Assembly (NCBI GenBank): GCA_039720395.1
Contig: CM077827.1
Location: 25,012,916-25,076,915 of the forward strand
Direction: 5' to 3'
Source of the DNA: Liquidambar formosana
Lineage: Eukaryota > Streptophyta > Magnoliopsida > Saxifragales > Altingiaceae
DNA: 64,000 nucleotides
The position numbers were made by a program, and so were the translations under genes. The notes beneath the pieces were generated by a model. That model ran no database searches, was not told the DNA's origin, and saw only the letters and a list, made by a program, of their open reading frames with translations. This document shows positions 47,130-57,951 of this stretch, piece after piece (the first letter of the stretch is position 1; every line of letters begins with the position of its first letter).

Positions 47130-47150
47130 ATGTACGGTTGCCGGCGTTGA
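47130..47150 (+). CDS. uORF3 in the LHW leader, 6 codons
   Basis: Minimal frame MYGCRR then TGA, with A at -3 but T at +4. It is the last ATG before the main start, 82 nt upstream. Any effect would be on reinitiation. Confidence 0.35.
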   Translation: MYGCRR

Positions 47151-47232
47151 GCTTTTTCACTAACTCTTCTTGCGTATTCTATCTGTTTCTTCGTACGTTA
47201 AAGTCGTGATTGAGTTTTAGTCGCCGGAAGCT

Positions 47233-49223
47233 ATGGGATATCTCTTGAAAGAGGCTTTGAAGATTCTGTGCGGCGTAAATCAATGGTCTTATGCTGTTTT
47301 CTGGAAGATCGGGTACAAGAATCCTAAGTAAGTTGTGAATCCGTGTTTGGTTGCTGAGAAAATGGAGTAGAAGAACGGGAAGTAAAAGTTTAAGTCTTGT
47401 GGTTTTTGCTTCTTTTGTTTTTGACTAGAACGACTTAGCTAGGCCAAATAGTTTTAAACTTATCTTTTCTCTAGTCTTCAGTATAAGTCTCTGTTTGGTT
47501 GCTGAGCAAAATGAATGAAGATGAAATTTTTAGTCTCACGGTTATTTTGAGAAAGGAGAATAACTCAGCTCAGCAATCCAAATCGTTTGTTTGTTTGTTT
47601 GTTTCTTCTCTCTCTCTCTCTCTCTCTCTCTCTAAGTTCTAGACTTCTAGTATAAATGAATAAATCTCCTTTTGCTTGCTGAGAAAGTGGAAGAAAAGAT
47701 AAGAAAGTGAATCTTCTGAGTTTCATAGTTCTAGTGTTAAAGAAAGAGATCGACTCAACTAAGCCAAGTAGATGTGTAAAGGCTCTGTTGAGTGGAGAAA
47801 TCTGATTTCTCTGGTCCCAAATAATGACAATATTTTAATTTATATATTTTTCCTCCATTTTCTTGGGAACCAAACGGAAAATTTCTTTTGGCACAATGGA
47901 GAGGGCTTGTGAGATTGTACGATTTGACGTGCCAATAGCTTTATTTAGTCACATTTGATTCACAATCTGATATCTTTTTTTCTCCTGTTTTTGGAATGTT
48001 ATGTTTTGGTTTGTTCTGTCTTGTCTTTAAGAATCTGAGTGAAAAGTAGATTTGTATTAGTTTTGGTAAACCCACTCTGGCAGACTGACTTTCTGTGCAT
48101 AATCTTTTGATTCATAATATGTCTCCCTTGTATGATTCTATTTGTTCTTATTATCTTATATCAAAATATCAAAATTTCAAATTGATTAATTTATTTTTAT
48201 CTTCTGACTTTCTAGCCTCTGTTTGGATCTTGAGAAAAAAAAAAGTGAGGGAAAGGAAACAAAAATGCTTAATAAAGGATGCCATTATTATTATTATTTT
48301 CCCTTCATTTCCATCATTTTTTTTTCCTGAGATCCAAACAGGGGCTAAATATCTCTAGATCAGGTGCTTGCAGTGAATGATTGTAACATTTAGTGAGTCA
48401 TCGGCATATCGCTAAGTATTTTATGTTTTCTTGATCACTGCTTTGAAAAGGATTTTGATCATGTGTGTCAATACATGACTTGTGGTATTGGTAGCATTTG
48501 GAAAGCTTTAATGCCTGTTTTGGGTGTTTTATATGATGATTTTGGTATTAAGAGTGAGGAATGTCTGACTTTGCAGGTTGTTAATATGGGAAGAATGTTA
48601 TTATGAACCCCTACCATGTTCTGCTCTTCCGCATATTTCTGGAATTGAGAGCTCTGAACTCCCTTTTGAAGAGTGGGAAGAATGCTGGGTTTCTCCTCAA
48701 ACTCGCACTTCTCAGCTTAAGGGTCAAGCAAGAGACAGAGTCCATTCCCTTGTTAACAGGATGATGAGTAACCAGGTCAATGTACTAGGAGAAGGGTATG
48801 GCGCTTTATTATGTTCCTTCTTTTTCAATGATCACTTCAACTTCTTTCAAAAAAAAAAAAAAAAAAAAAAAAAAAAGGAAGAGGAGAAGAAAAAAGAAAC
48901 TCAGGTCACCAAAAAGAAGAAAAAAAAAACGATCACTTCAACTTCATTTATCAACTTCTTTTCCTTGTTGTTTATGAGTATTATTTTTAAGAAGATAATT
49001 AATTTTTATTTTCTTTTATCAGGATGGTAGGGCGGGCTGCATTTACGGGAAACTACCAGTGGATTCTTTCGGAGAACTACATTAGGGATGCCCATACTCC
49101 AGAGGTATTTTTGTAAATCAGTATATCTGCAGTTCTGCCAATGGCGTAACTCTGCTATGTGCATTCTAAGTCATGTGCTTTATTTTCTAGCACCCATTGA
49201 TATCTTTAAATTGAAAATTTATG

Positions 49224-49270
<47 letters not shown>

Positions 49271-52200
49271 TGGGGTGTTTTGGGAGAAAAAAAAAAAAGG
49301 AAAGGGGGGGGGGGGGGGTTATGCTTTAATGGCTCCATCATGTAGAACCCAGCAATGTCAGTATTGTTTTAATGTAGTCTGATTAGTGTATAAATTTTGG
49401 ACTTTGGAGGAGTATAAATGAATGACTCTTGCTAAAAGTTAATATTAAGGGATTGATATTGAGTATCTGAAACTAAGATGGCTTCTAATTTTTGTGCTTA
49501 TAGGTTCTAAATGAAGTCCGTCACCAGTATTCAGCTGGCATGCAGGTTTGGTAGCTGTCTACTCATTCAATTGTTTGGTGTGATCTTATTTTGTTGTTCA
49601 ACGACAGTATTTATATATGTATATATTGTTGCTAAGCCATTGCATTACTTATATTTGGTTTGCAGACAGTTGCAGTTATTCCCGTTCTCCCTCATGGAGT
49701 TGTTCAACTTGGTTCATCCTTGGCTGTAAGTCCTTCTGTTTTATTTTTTTTTATTTTATTTTTATTTTTATTTTTTTTAAAAATCTGAATTGAGAACCAA
49801 TTTCATGATATTTTATGTCTCATTGAGGTTACTAGGTCCCTACTGCAGTATGAGATGGCTTTGGTATTCTTGAGAGACCTGTGATATGCTTGGCCCTGTG
49901 CTCAGTTTTTTTCCTTCTTTAATTTGGTTGAGTGATGTGTGATATATGGCCCTGTGTTCAGTGTTTTCTTTCCTTAATTTGTGTTATTTATGCTTTCATA
50001 TGCTATGCCTATCAGTGGCTGTCCAACCGATCCATTTAGACTGTCCAAACAATGGGCCAAATTGTATCATTTGCAGCGCAATAAGTTCTGTTGTTACACC
50101 AAACTTAAGGCAATTTATTGGGAAGACGCTGAAGTAATATATTTCTCATTGAAAAGTGTGTACCCTTATCTTATTCTTAGGATTTTGCATGGAGGTAATT
50201 TTGTCAAGGGCTAGAGCCAAGTAAAGCAATCTCATTGGCTATGCGGTTCCGGTTCAGTGATGTTCACCCTTAAATAGTCGGGCGAAGAATAAAAGTTCCA
50301 AATTAAGAGCATTAAGGAATCCATTGTGCCGTTGCAAGCAATGCTGAAGTGATATCAAAATGGACAGTCTTTATCAATCTTAGTTTTCTTTTAAATTGTT
50401 TGGTAGTAAAGCAATCTCATTGGCTATGTGGTTCCGGTTCAGTGATGTTCACCCTTAAATAGTCATGCGAAGAATAAAATTTCCAAATTAAGAGCATTAA
50501 GGAAACCATTGTGCCTTTGCAAGTGGTGTTGAAGTTGTATCAAAATAAAAAGTCTTTATCAACCTTAGTTTTCTTTTAAATCGTTTGGTATAACTACTGA
50601 TACTTGAGCTATGCATCCATTCTGAACTTTTGCGTAGGTAGTGATTTGTTCATGATGCTAAAGTTGAATACTTTTTTTTTTTTTTTTTGGATTGAATGAG
50701 AGAAGTCATTTATTTATCTATTTTTTCTGGTTACTTTTGAGTTCCTTCGAAAATTTATGTGTCCATACTTGCTGCTTCAGATTCTGGAGGATATGGGATT
50801 TGTGAATGATGTGAAGACTTTGATTCTTCAACTAGCATGTGTCCCTGGTGCTCTTTTATCTGACAACTATGCAACAAGTGAATCTGCCCTGAAGATTGGG
50901 ATGCCCATCACTCTTGGAACATCTGATTCTGCGAATCCATCTGGAAATTTTAAGATGACAAACTCGACGTCTGTTATTTTTGATAGCTACAACCAGCAAA
51001 GCAACTTTTCTCGGGCTTCAAGGCTTATTGGTGAACCTTCTGATTCTCTAGAAAGACAGAATCAGGAAATCTCACAAACTAGTACTTTGACATTTCAAAA
51101 GCCCAACCTCTACCAAAGTTTAGTGAAGCCCCATCATGACCACTGCCAACCGGAGGTTATTCCAGTAATAAAGCCAAACCTTCCATTCAGAAGCCAACTA
51201 GAAAATGGTGTCACAGGAGCTATAGTAATCCCACCAAATATGGAGGCATGGCTGAAGCAGCAGGGTTCTTCGTACAAACCAGGGTCTGGTTCCAATCTCC
51301 AACCTGATGTTGGCCAACCAGGTGCATCTTATAGCAGCCTAAGATTAATTGAGCAACAGATCTTGTCAGATTCTGATTTACGAGATCATGTTAACGACAA
51401 TCAAAGTGCATCAAATAGCTTTATCAAATCTCAGTTGAGAACAAATGGGGGCCTAATCCATAAGAATAACAAAGGTTCTGTTTCAAATCCATTGCTTGAA
51501 GGAAGTGGGTTAAAGAATGGCATGACTGGTAATTTAAGATCAATTTCAGTTCCATGTTCTCTTTCAGGTTCGCACAGATCAGCTGACTTTAATCTCCCAA
51601 GCATGCATCTGGGTGGTGTTGGGCTTCAAAAAGCTGATTCATCTAAAACTGAGGCAGTTCCTTTATCAAATCTGTCTGGTCATTTATCTACCAGTCACAT
51701 TCTTTCAGGACTGCTCTGATCACAGACATCATTCCGTGGACAAAAATCATTCTCAAATTGAGTTGGCTCCAAGGAAAGAAATTTCAGAAAATGATTTATT
51801 TCAAACCCTCAACATCCCAGTTGCCCTTTCAGATCAGAATATGCATATGAGCAAGCACATCCCTGGTTTTCTTCATGATTGCCAGAAGCACAACTTTGGA
51901 AGTCAGAGTCCAAGGTCCAGCAATGCTAAATATGAAGATGCATTTGACCAACCTTCATCAGGGGATGACTTGTTTGACATTTTGGGTGCAGATTTTAAGA
52001 ATAAACTACTTAATGGCAATCGGAATACTTCTCTTACAAATGGGACATGTGCAAACAAGCATAATGTGTGCAAGGATACTTCGAGATCCATGAATTTGAC
52101 CAATGCAGGTCCTGATTTTTACTCAGTTAGTGAAGGAATCTCAGAGAGTGGTCTTTTATCTGGGACCGGCACTGACCATCTTTTAGATGCTGTGGTCTCT

Positions 52201-55200
52201 AAAGTTCACTGTGCTTCCAAGCTGAGCTCAGATGATAACATTTCTTGCAGGACAACGTTGACGAAGATCAGTAGCTCCTCTTTTCCTACTACTTCTCCCA
52301 CCTTTGGCCCAGTTAGTATGTCTAATCAGATGCAAGGAGAGGCTTTTGGCCTTCCTAGGCCTCTAGGAAAAACAGGAACGGCAGGATCTAGTTCTTTTAA
52401 ATCTGGGTGTAGCAAGGATGATGTTGGGAGCTGTTCTCAAACTAATTCCATTTATGGATCTCATATTAGTTCATGGGTTGAACAGGGTCATAATGTGAAG
52501 CGTGATAGTAGTGTTTCAACTGGATATTCCAAGAGGCCTGACGAAATCAGCAAATCAAATCGCAAAAGGCTTAAACCTGGAGAGAATCCTAGACCCAGGC
52601 CAAAAGATCGCCAGATGATCCAAGATCGTGTGAAAGAGCTGCGGGAAATTGTACCAAATGGGGCAAAGGTTATGCCTTTGCTTTTACCCTCACCCTTTTG
52701 CTCTCCACTTTTTTCACTGTTGATATTCAAATATATCCTGATACTGATGCTATCTTTTTATCTTGTGATATGGCTTAACAGTGTAGCATAGATGCACTGC
52801 TAGAACGTACCATAAAGCATATGCTTTTCTTGCAAAGTGTCACGAAGCATGCAGACAAGCTAAAGCAAACGGGGGAGCCCAAGGTGTGAAAATTTAAACT
52901 CTCAATCCATTTCTCCTTTTGCCTGGCCTTCTGTTAATGGGTTCTTTTTTTATTTTATTTATTTTTATTTTTTGGGGTAAGTCTTGTGTTATTGTTGACT
53001 TGGTCCAGACCTGGTTTTTAGTGGTGTGTCAAAAGTTGTCATGCTCTCAGATGTTGGATGTTGGGAGTTGGCACATGTGATAACGAAAAGAAAAAGGATA
53101 ACATGTGGCATAAAGTTTCTTAAACTCCAAGATATAAGATTATGTCAAGGTTAATACTTAATGGGTGTGTGATGTTATAAACTTATAGGGAGTATGAGTA
53201 CAGTCCTGGAATTTGGACAGACTAACTATGTGATAGAGCACAGAGTTAATAATGTAGATATACTTTCTTCTATTTGTAGTTTATAACTATGCCATCTTAT
53301 AATTTGCATACAAAGATTTGTTCAAAGAAAGGAGTTCAAAGAAAGGGAATATTCTGAGATTTCATTTCTTGTTTTTGCATGAATTTGCAGATTATTAGTA
53401 AGGAAGGTGGACTACTCTTAAAAGATAACTTTGAGGGAGGAGCCACATGGGCATTTGAAGTTGGCTCACAATCTATGGTCTGCCCTATAATAGTTGAGGA
53501 CCTGAATCCACCTCGTCAAATGCTCGTAGAGGTATTCACTGCCATCTTATTTATCCAAGATATTGGAGTTTCTGGTTCTATTAAATTGTTAATCAATTTT
53601 GTTTGTTATTGTTACAGATGCTCTGTGAAGAACGGGGATTCTTTTTAGAAATTGCTGATATAATTAGAGGGTTGGGATTGACTATCCTGAAGGGGGTGAT
53701 GGAAGCTCGGAATGACAAGATCTGGGCACGGTTTGCAGTAGAGGTAACTCTATCAGGAATTCAGAAGTATTCTGGGCTTCATCAATTGGCATGTTTTCGC
53801 TTATTAATCCTTTCTAAGTGGAATATATGTGATGCTCCTAGCCTTTTTGGATTATTACACAACATAGATTTTCTCAAAGGCTAGCGTTATTGCCACAGCA
53901 ACTTTTGTTGCTTCCACAGCATCCCAACTTTTTATATTTTGATGGACAAGTTTGCCCCTATAATAGTCAACAGCCAGGGGCGGAACCAGGAACTTTAGGT
54001 TGCCGGGGCCAACAACCTAGCCTAATAATTTATAGTAGACTAGTAATAATATTTTTTTTCCTTTACCACAAATTCTTGCTATATAAATACTATTAAAAAG
54101 AATATTAAAATGAGCTTATTCATAAAGCAAACTACATATTGAATTCATAAATCATAATCCACTGAGTACATTAAAAGGACAAATATTTGAACCAACTTTA
54201 GCGAAGACGTTACAAAATTAAAAATGGGAAAAAGACCATGCATCTTCATCATATATCTAGTCAAGTATGACATAGATAGTAAAGCCCCATATGAACCACA
54301 ACGCCCATAAACATGCATGCAGTGGAGGAGATAAAAGGGATTTAAGGATTTCAGATTTTCAAGGCAAAGAGGGCCAAAGGAAGAGGGACTGAGAGAGTGC
54401 ATTAGAAAAGGCGAAAAACAGATGGGTATGGCTGGCTTATAGGGATTAGGGAAGAAATATAAAAAATAATCAAAGAGTGGTAAGTGATTTGACAAAATTA
54501 TCCTTCTTAAAGTCATCCTTTTCTTCCAAAGGTTGAGTTATTTTGGTAAAATTAAAGCATTAAATTTGATTTGGTGAGGTGCATCCCACCAATTGTGGTG
54601 ACCCTAGTACACATTTTACACATGTTGCAAAACTATAAGTAAGGTCTATTTTTTTTTTTTTTTCCAGAATTTTGCAGGGGCCATGGCCCCCCCTGGTCCC
54701 TTCTATGTTCTGCCCCTGTCAACAGCTCCACTACGGCTTCCAAAAGACCAAACAAACAACACAAACCCACCTGTTCAAAACCAACAGCCTCCGCCTCAAT
54801 CACGATCATCTGCCCGGCCACTAGACTACCTCCTCGAAGCCTTCAATGCTGCCGGCGGCAATGTCATTACATCCTCCTCCCTCTTTGCCGGAATCCAGTG
54901 CTCCACTTTGCAAAAATTCACCATCATCCATTTGCCCAAATCTCTGTCTTTGACTTTTCAACCACCACATGGCAGAAGACCTTTCCTACCTCCATGGAGA
55001 AACGTGTAACCCCACTTGGCACTGTGTGAATTGGGTTAGGTTCAAGGGCGACCGATTCAGGTTTCTGGTGTGGAACCCTGTTCTTTAACGGTGTTGATGT
55101 GTATATTGATGATATTTTGATGAATTTGATAAATCTTAGAGATGGGTCTGTTCAGATCGCCTATGACTCTGGTCTGTTCAGATCTGAAGTGGGACGAGGG

Positions 55201-57346
55201 ATTAAGATGTTTTGGTGGTAACTAGTTAGGGAAAGGATGACTAATGGTAGAATTTAGGCAGAGATGATGACGATGGGTATTCATAGATGGTGATGTTGGG
55301 GTCTATGAGTTTGAAATCAAATGACTGTGAAGATGAGTAGTAATCATGGTGATGATGTTCAAGGGGAGAGGGTACTTGGCCATACTTCCTATTGCCTTGT
55401 TGGATTTATTTAGAACATGGTGGGTGTTTGGTTTGCAGTTGCAGGCGGGCATGTTTCTCTCAGAGAGATCATTTATTGCATATGTGTTTGAGGAAGATTT
55501 ATGAAACTTTTGACCAAGGGGTAAACCTATCTATGTAGGACTTGAGAATTTAAGTTGCTGTGGCAGTATCATTGGCCTTTCTCAAAATGTACTTGTGCCA
55601 GGAAAAATTTCTTTTAATTAAGGTAGCAGAACTAGTACATAGTTTGTTTGTACTTCCAGCCCACACATGCTTTAGTTGTTGTGGGGGTGGGGGTGGGGGT
55701 GGATCACAGATTCACAATTTGATGTGAATCATTCAGCTGAACTATCTCAGACACAACAGTTAGCTAAGGTTTGCTTCAAAACTACTATTGTCATGTTCCA
55801 GGAGCAACTTATGCGCAGCCTAAAGAAACTGAAGTTGCATGACTAACTGGTTTATCCTCCAAGGTATTATGTTGTCCATTGGTTCAGCACACATTTTACC
55901 CGCTCCATTATTGTACTCAAGAATAAGTGTGTCTTGGAAGTATCATTTTGCCTTTGCCTTGCCAGACTCCCATATCCCTGATCAGTCTCTATCCCTCATG
56001 CAAAGTATGTTTCTGTATGATAGCTTGTAGCCAGCCTTGATTGGTGCAGTGTCCTAGGTTGGACAAAATCCCCAGATGGTCCCAAACCGCCCGCGGGGGA
56101 AGTAAAAATGGAAAAAGGAACTTTGTTTTTGATATGCCCTCCTGCTTGTGCATTCCCCTGATTGCCTTTGGAGCAACCATCTCCGTTCACCTTCAGTGCA
56201 GCCAGTTAGTGGATCAGGAGATAGTAATGTTGAGCTCTTCGTGTAGATGTGTAGTATTTTTGCGTAGGCAGTGGCTATTTTTTATGCTTGGCTATAGATG
56301 GAGTGTCTTAAATTGATTTTGGGGTTGGAGTGGGTTCATGGACAGAATTGTTCCTCCAGATCTACAGGTTCCATATTGTATGTAAATTGAAAGTAGGCCA
56401 TGTTGTGTGAGAGTAATGGGTGGGACTGTTTATTTTAAGTTGTTTTCTGGCCAAAGTTTAAGGGATTGTGGGAAAGTGGTTGATCTGGACTCAGGACGGT
56501 GCCAGAATAGTGTGGGAAAACACACAAGAAATGGTGGATACCATCCAATTGATAATTACAATACTGGCAACTTCTTGTCTTGTGTTACCCTTCGAACACA
56601 CTTTATTTGTTCAGTCTGGTCTGCTTAGTCAGCCATACCAGCTGTTCTCTTTGTGAGCTTGGTAACCTTCATTCAAAAAGATTTTGTGATTTGACTTGAC
56701 TACTGTTCATATCTTTGACTCTTTATGAAACTACTTAAATTTTAATTATGGTTAAAGACTTAATAAATCTAGCTACAAGAGAAAAAAAATGCTCAAGTTC
56801 AGTCATCAAGTTGTATCACAGGATTTAATTTAATAAGCATGAACATAGAAGTCGTGAACCTTTTTCTTTCCATTGAGGCAATTTTTATTCGAATTTGAGG
56901 ATCTCAGTTCAGATTTAGTTGAGAAATCCCTCCGGCCGACTTGCAGGCATTTGATTTATGTGACTTCTGTATTTTAATTGTTATTCTTTCTATAAGACTT
57001 CTAATTAAATACTTGGGTTAGTAATTGTATAATAACTTAATGTGTATGAATCTTATGGTTTGCTCCTTTGCATATTGAAAACATTAGTAAGCTTTTAGCC
57101 TAATTAATACTCCTACCTTTTTGCCATATTTACACGTGTAATTTATTTTAAATTTTTTGAATACAGGCAAATAGAGATGTGACGAGGATGGAAATATTTA
57201 TCTCGCTCGTTCGCCTTTTGGAGCAAACTGTGAAGAGTGGTGCGGCAACGGCCAATGGCATTGATAATGATAATATGCTGGTCCACCATCCTTTCCACCA
57301 AGCCACCTGTATACCTGCAGTTAATAGGCCCAGTAGTTTGCAGTGA
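47233..57346 (+). CDS. LHW: LONESOME HIGHWAY-like bHLH transcription factor, 10 exons
   Basis: Exons: 47233-47327, 48577-48795, 49023-49104, 49504-49545, 49666-49725, 50781-52668, 52782-52883, 53391-53531, 53618-53743, 57167-57346, all with GT-AG borders and matching phases, about 977 codons. The protein begins MGYLLKEALKILCG. Exons 1-6 carry the bHLH-MYC_N region (GVNQWSYAVFWKIG, LLIWEECYYEP, GRAAFTGNYQWIL, HGVVQLGS, VNDVKTLILQLACVPGALL). The middle of exon 6 is Ser/Asn-rich and probably disordered. The atypical bHLH (RPRPKDRQMIQDRVKELREI, then SIDALLERTIKHMLFLQSV) spans exons 6-7, and an ACT-like C-terminal region (EERGFFLEIADIIRGLGLTI) spans exons 8-10. Known role of the family: nuclear partner of TMO5-type bHLH proteins, driving vascular cell divisions. 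The start has a good context (G at -3 and +4). Exon 6 has a +1 frame change near 51708, described separately. The symbol is by homology. Confidence 0.9.
47328..48576 (+). other. LHW intron 1
   Basis: 1249 bp, donor AA|GTAAGT, acceptor TTGCAG. It contains a (CT)n run (47606-47633) and a small inverted-repeat element at 48215-48345. The 87-codon frame at 48095-48358 is intronic noise. Confidence 0.85.
48215..48345. repeat. Tourist-like MITE candidate in LHW intron 1
   Basis: GCCTCTGTTTGGATCTTGAG pairs with CTGAGATCCAAACAGGGGC at the other end, giving about 19 bp of inverted repeat around a 131-bp core. The GTTTGG end type fits Harbinger-related MITEs. The trinucleotide flanks (CTA and TAA) do not match well. 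Confidence 0.6.
49231..49269. repeat. (GT)n microsatellite in LHW intron 3
   Basis: About 19 GT units, with an A run and a G run just after (49289-49318). Another homopolymer, about 29 A, lies in intron 2 at 48850-48876. Confidence 0.95.
50221..50590 (+). repeat. Tandem duplication of 185 bp in LHW intron 5
   Basis: Units 50221-50405 and 50406-50590 both start GTAAAGCAATCTCATTGGCT and end TCGTTTGGTA/TTGTTTGGTA, with about 15-20 differences between them. There is no coding frame. The duplication enlarges intron 5 (49726-50780) without touching splice sites. Confidence 0.9.
51700..51719 (+). other. Frame change inside LHW exon 6
   Basis: The upstream frame (50781-51719) ends in TGA at 51717-51719. 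LHW-like coding then continues one base on, from GAC at 51709 (DCSDHRHHSVDKNHSQIE) to the bHLH. The simplest reading is one extra base in or near the TTCTTTCAGG stretch. The same bases (ATTCTTTCAG|G) also look like a splice acceptor. GT pairs at 51618 or 51549 would give introns of 91 or 160 bp that restore the frame, but both donors are weak and would remove coding-like sequence. Read literally, the product stops after about 478 residues, without the bHLH. Confidence 0.75.
53879..55577. mobile_element. Mutator-like element in LHW intron 9, carrying a nested hAT
   Basis: A perfect 9-bp target duplication TTTCTCAAA flanks it (53870-53878, 55578-55586). The ends GGCTAGCGTTATTGCCACAG and, inverted, CTGTGGCAGTATCATTGGCC match at 14 of 20 positions and then run into shared CAAC. 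Without the hAT insertion it is about 0.95 kb. The interior around 54727-55010 is GC-richer with an open frame (RLPKDQTNNTNPPVQN..., LDYLLEAFNAAGGN), suggesting captured host sequence whose source I do not recognise. Confidence 0.85.
53975..54718. mobile_element. Non-autonomous hAT element nested in the intronic MULE
   Basis: The ends CAGGGGCGGAAC and GTTCTGCCCCTG are inverse with one mismatch. The 8-bp duplication TCAACAGC is perfect (53967-53974, 54719-54726). A sub-terminal GGGGCC motif near each end (GCCGGGGCCAAC at about 54003, GGGGCCATGGCCCC at 54677-54690) repeats the pattern. At 744 bp it has no transposase frame; the - strand 123-codon frame (54145-54516) is not transposase-like. Confidence 0.9.
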
Positions 57347-57951
57347 GCCGCCTGCTGTTTTGATTCTTTGCTGGAAAATGTTGAGAGCAAGGTGAATTTT
57401 TGCTTGCCATGACTGACATGAATTCCAGTTTGATCTCTCAGGTGGTTCTAACACTGACATTTTTGAACCCCCACAAGCCAAATTGACTGACCCTCACTTT
57501 GTTGTGGGGGAGATTTGTTTAACTAGTCTCAAGAACTTTTGAATGAGTGCTGCTTTCCCAATATGGATATCTGAAAGCTTGGATCAAATACCTCTAGAAG
57601 AAATTTATCCAGGGAAAATGTTATTGACTGCACGCATCTGATGCATTAGATTTTTTTTTTTATTTTATTTTTTATTTTTCACTTTATGGGTAATGTTTAA
57701 GATGGGGGCAGGGTTACAGGAACAATCTCTTTGTAGTGCGTTCTGAGGTACGCAGATGTATATATAGAGGGCATGGGATATGAAATGAAGGGGATGTGGT
57801 GTTTTATTTTGCAAGACCACCTTTTTCGGTGTCTTTTTTCCTGGATTTTCCTTGAGACATCTAATTCTGGTTATTTTGACACTGATTTTGGTTGTGTGGG
57901 GGTTTCAATGCAGTAGCTTGACTTATTATTACTCCTTATTAAATTATTTTT
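57347..57951 (+). other. LHW 3' untranslated region
   Basis: Follows the TGA at 57344-57346. T/G-rich with no continuing frame. The transcript end is not visible. The TTATTAAATTATTTTT stretch at 57936-57951 runs directly into the next MULE, so the gene's polyadenylation region may abut or include that insertion. Confidence 0.5.

Larger units (their letters stand above)
53744..57166 (+). other. LHW intron 9, enlarged by nested transposons
   Basis: 3423 bp between the exon ending FAVE and the exon starting ANRDVTRMEIF. Removing the MULE (1699 bp plus one 9-bp duplication) leaves about 1.7 kb. The rest (55587-57166) has no gene; a GGGGGT repeat lies at 55681-55701, and several 60-90 codon frames on both strands (55839-56656) have no family match. 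Confidence 0.8.

Noticed and set aside
48578..49030. 150-codon frame at LHW exon 2
   Set aside because: Only the first part, to 48795, is exon; the remainder is a read-through of intron 2 including its poly-A tract.
51613..52791. A separate 392-codon gene following the first LHW frame
   Set aside because: Its content (LFDILGADFKNKLL, then the bHLH basic region) is the continuation of LHW in a shifted frame; the first ~30 codons are out-of-frame LHW sequence and the last ~40 read into intron 6.
54145..54516. 123-codon frame on the - strand in LHW intron 9
   Set aside because: It lies entirely inside a non-autonomous hAT element and does not resemble a transposase.
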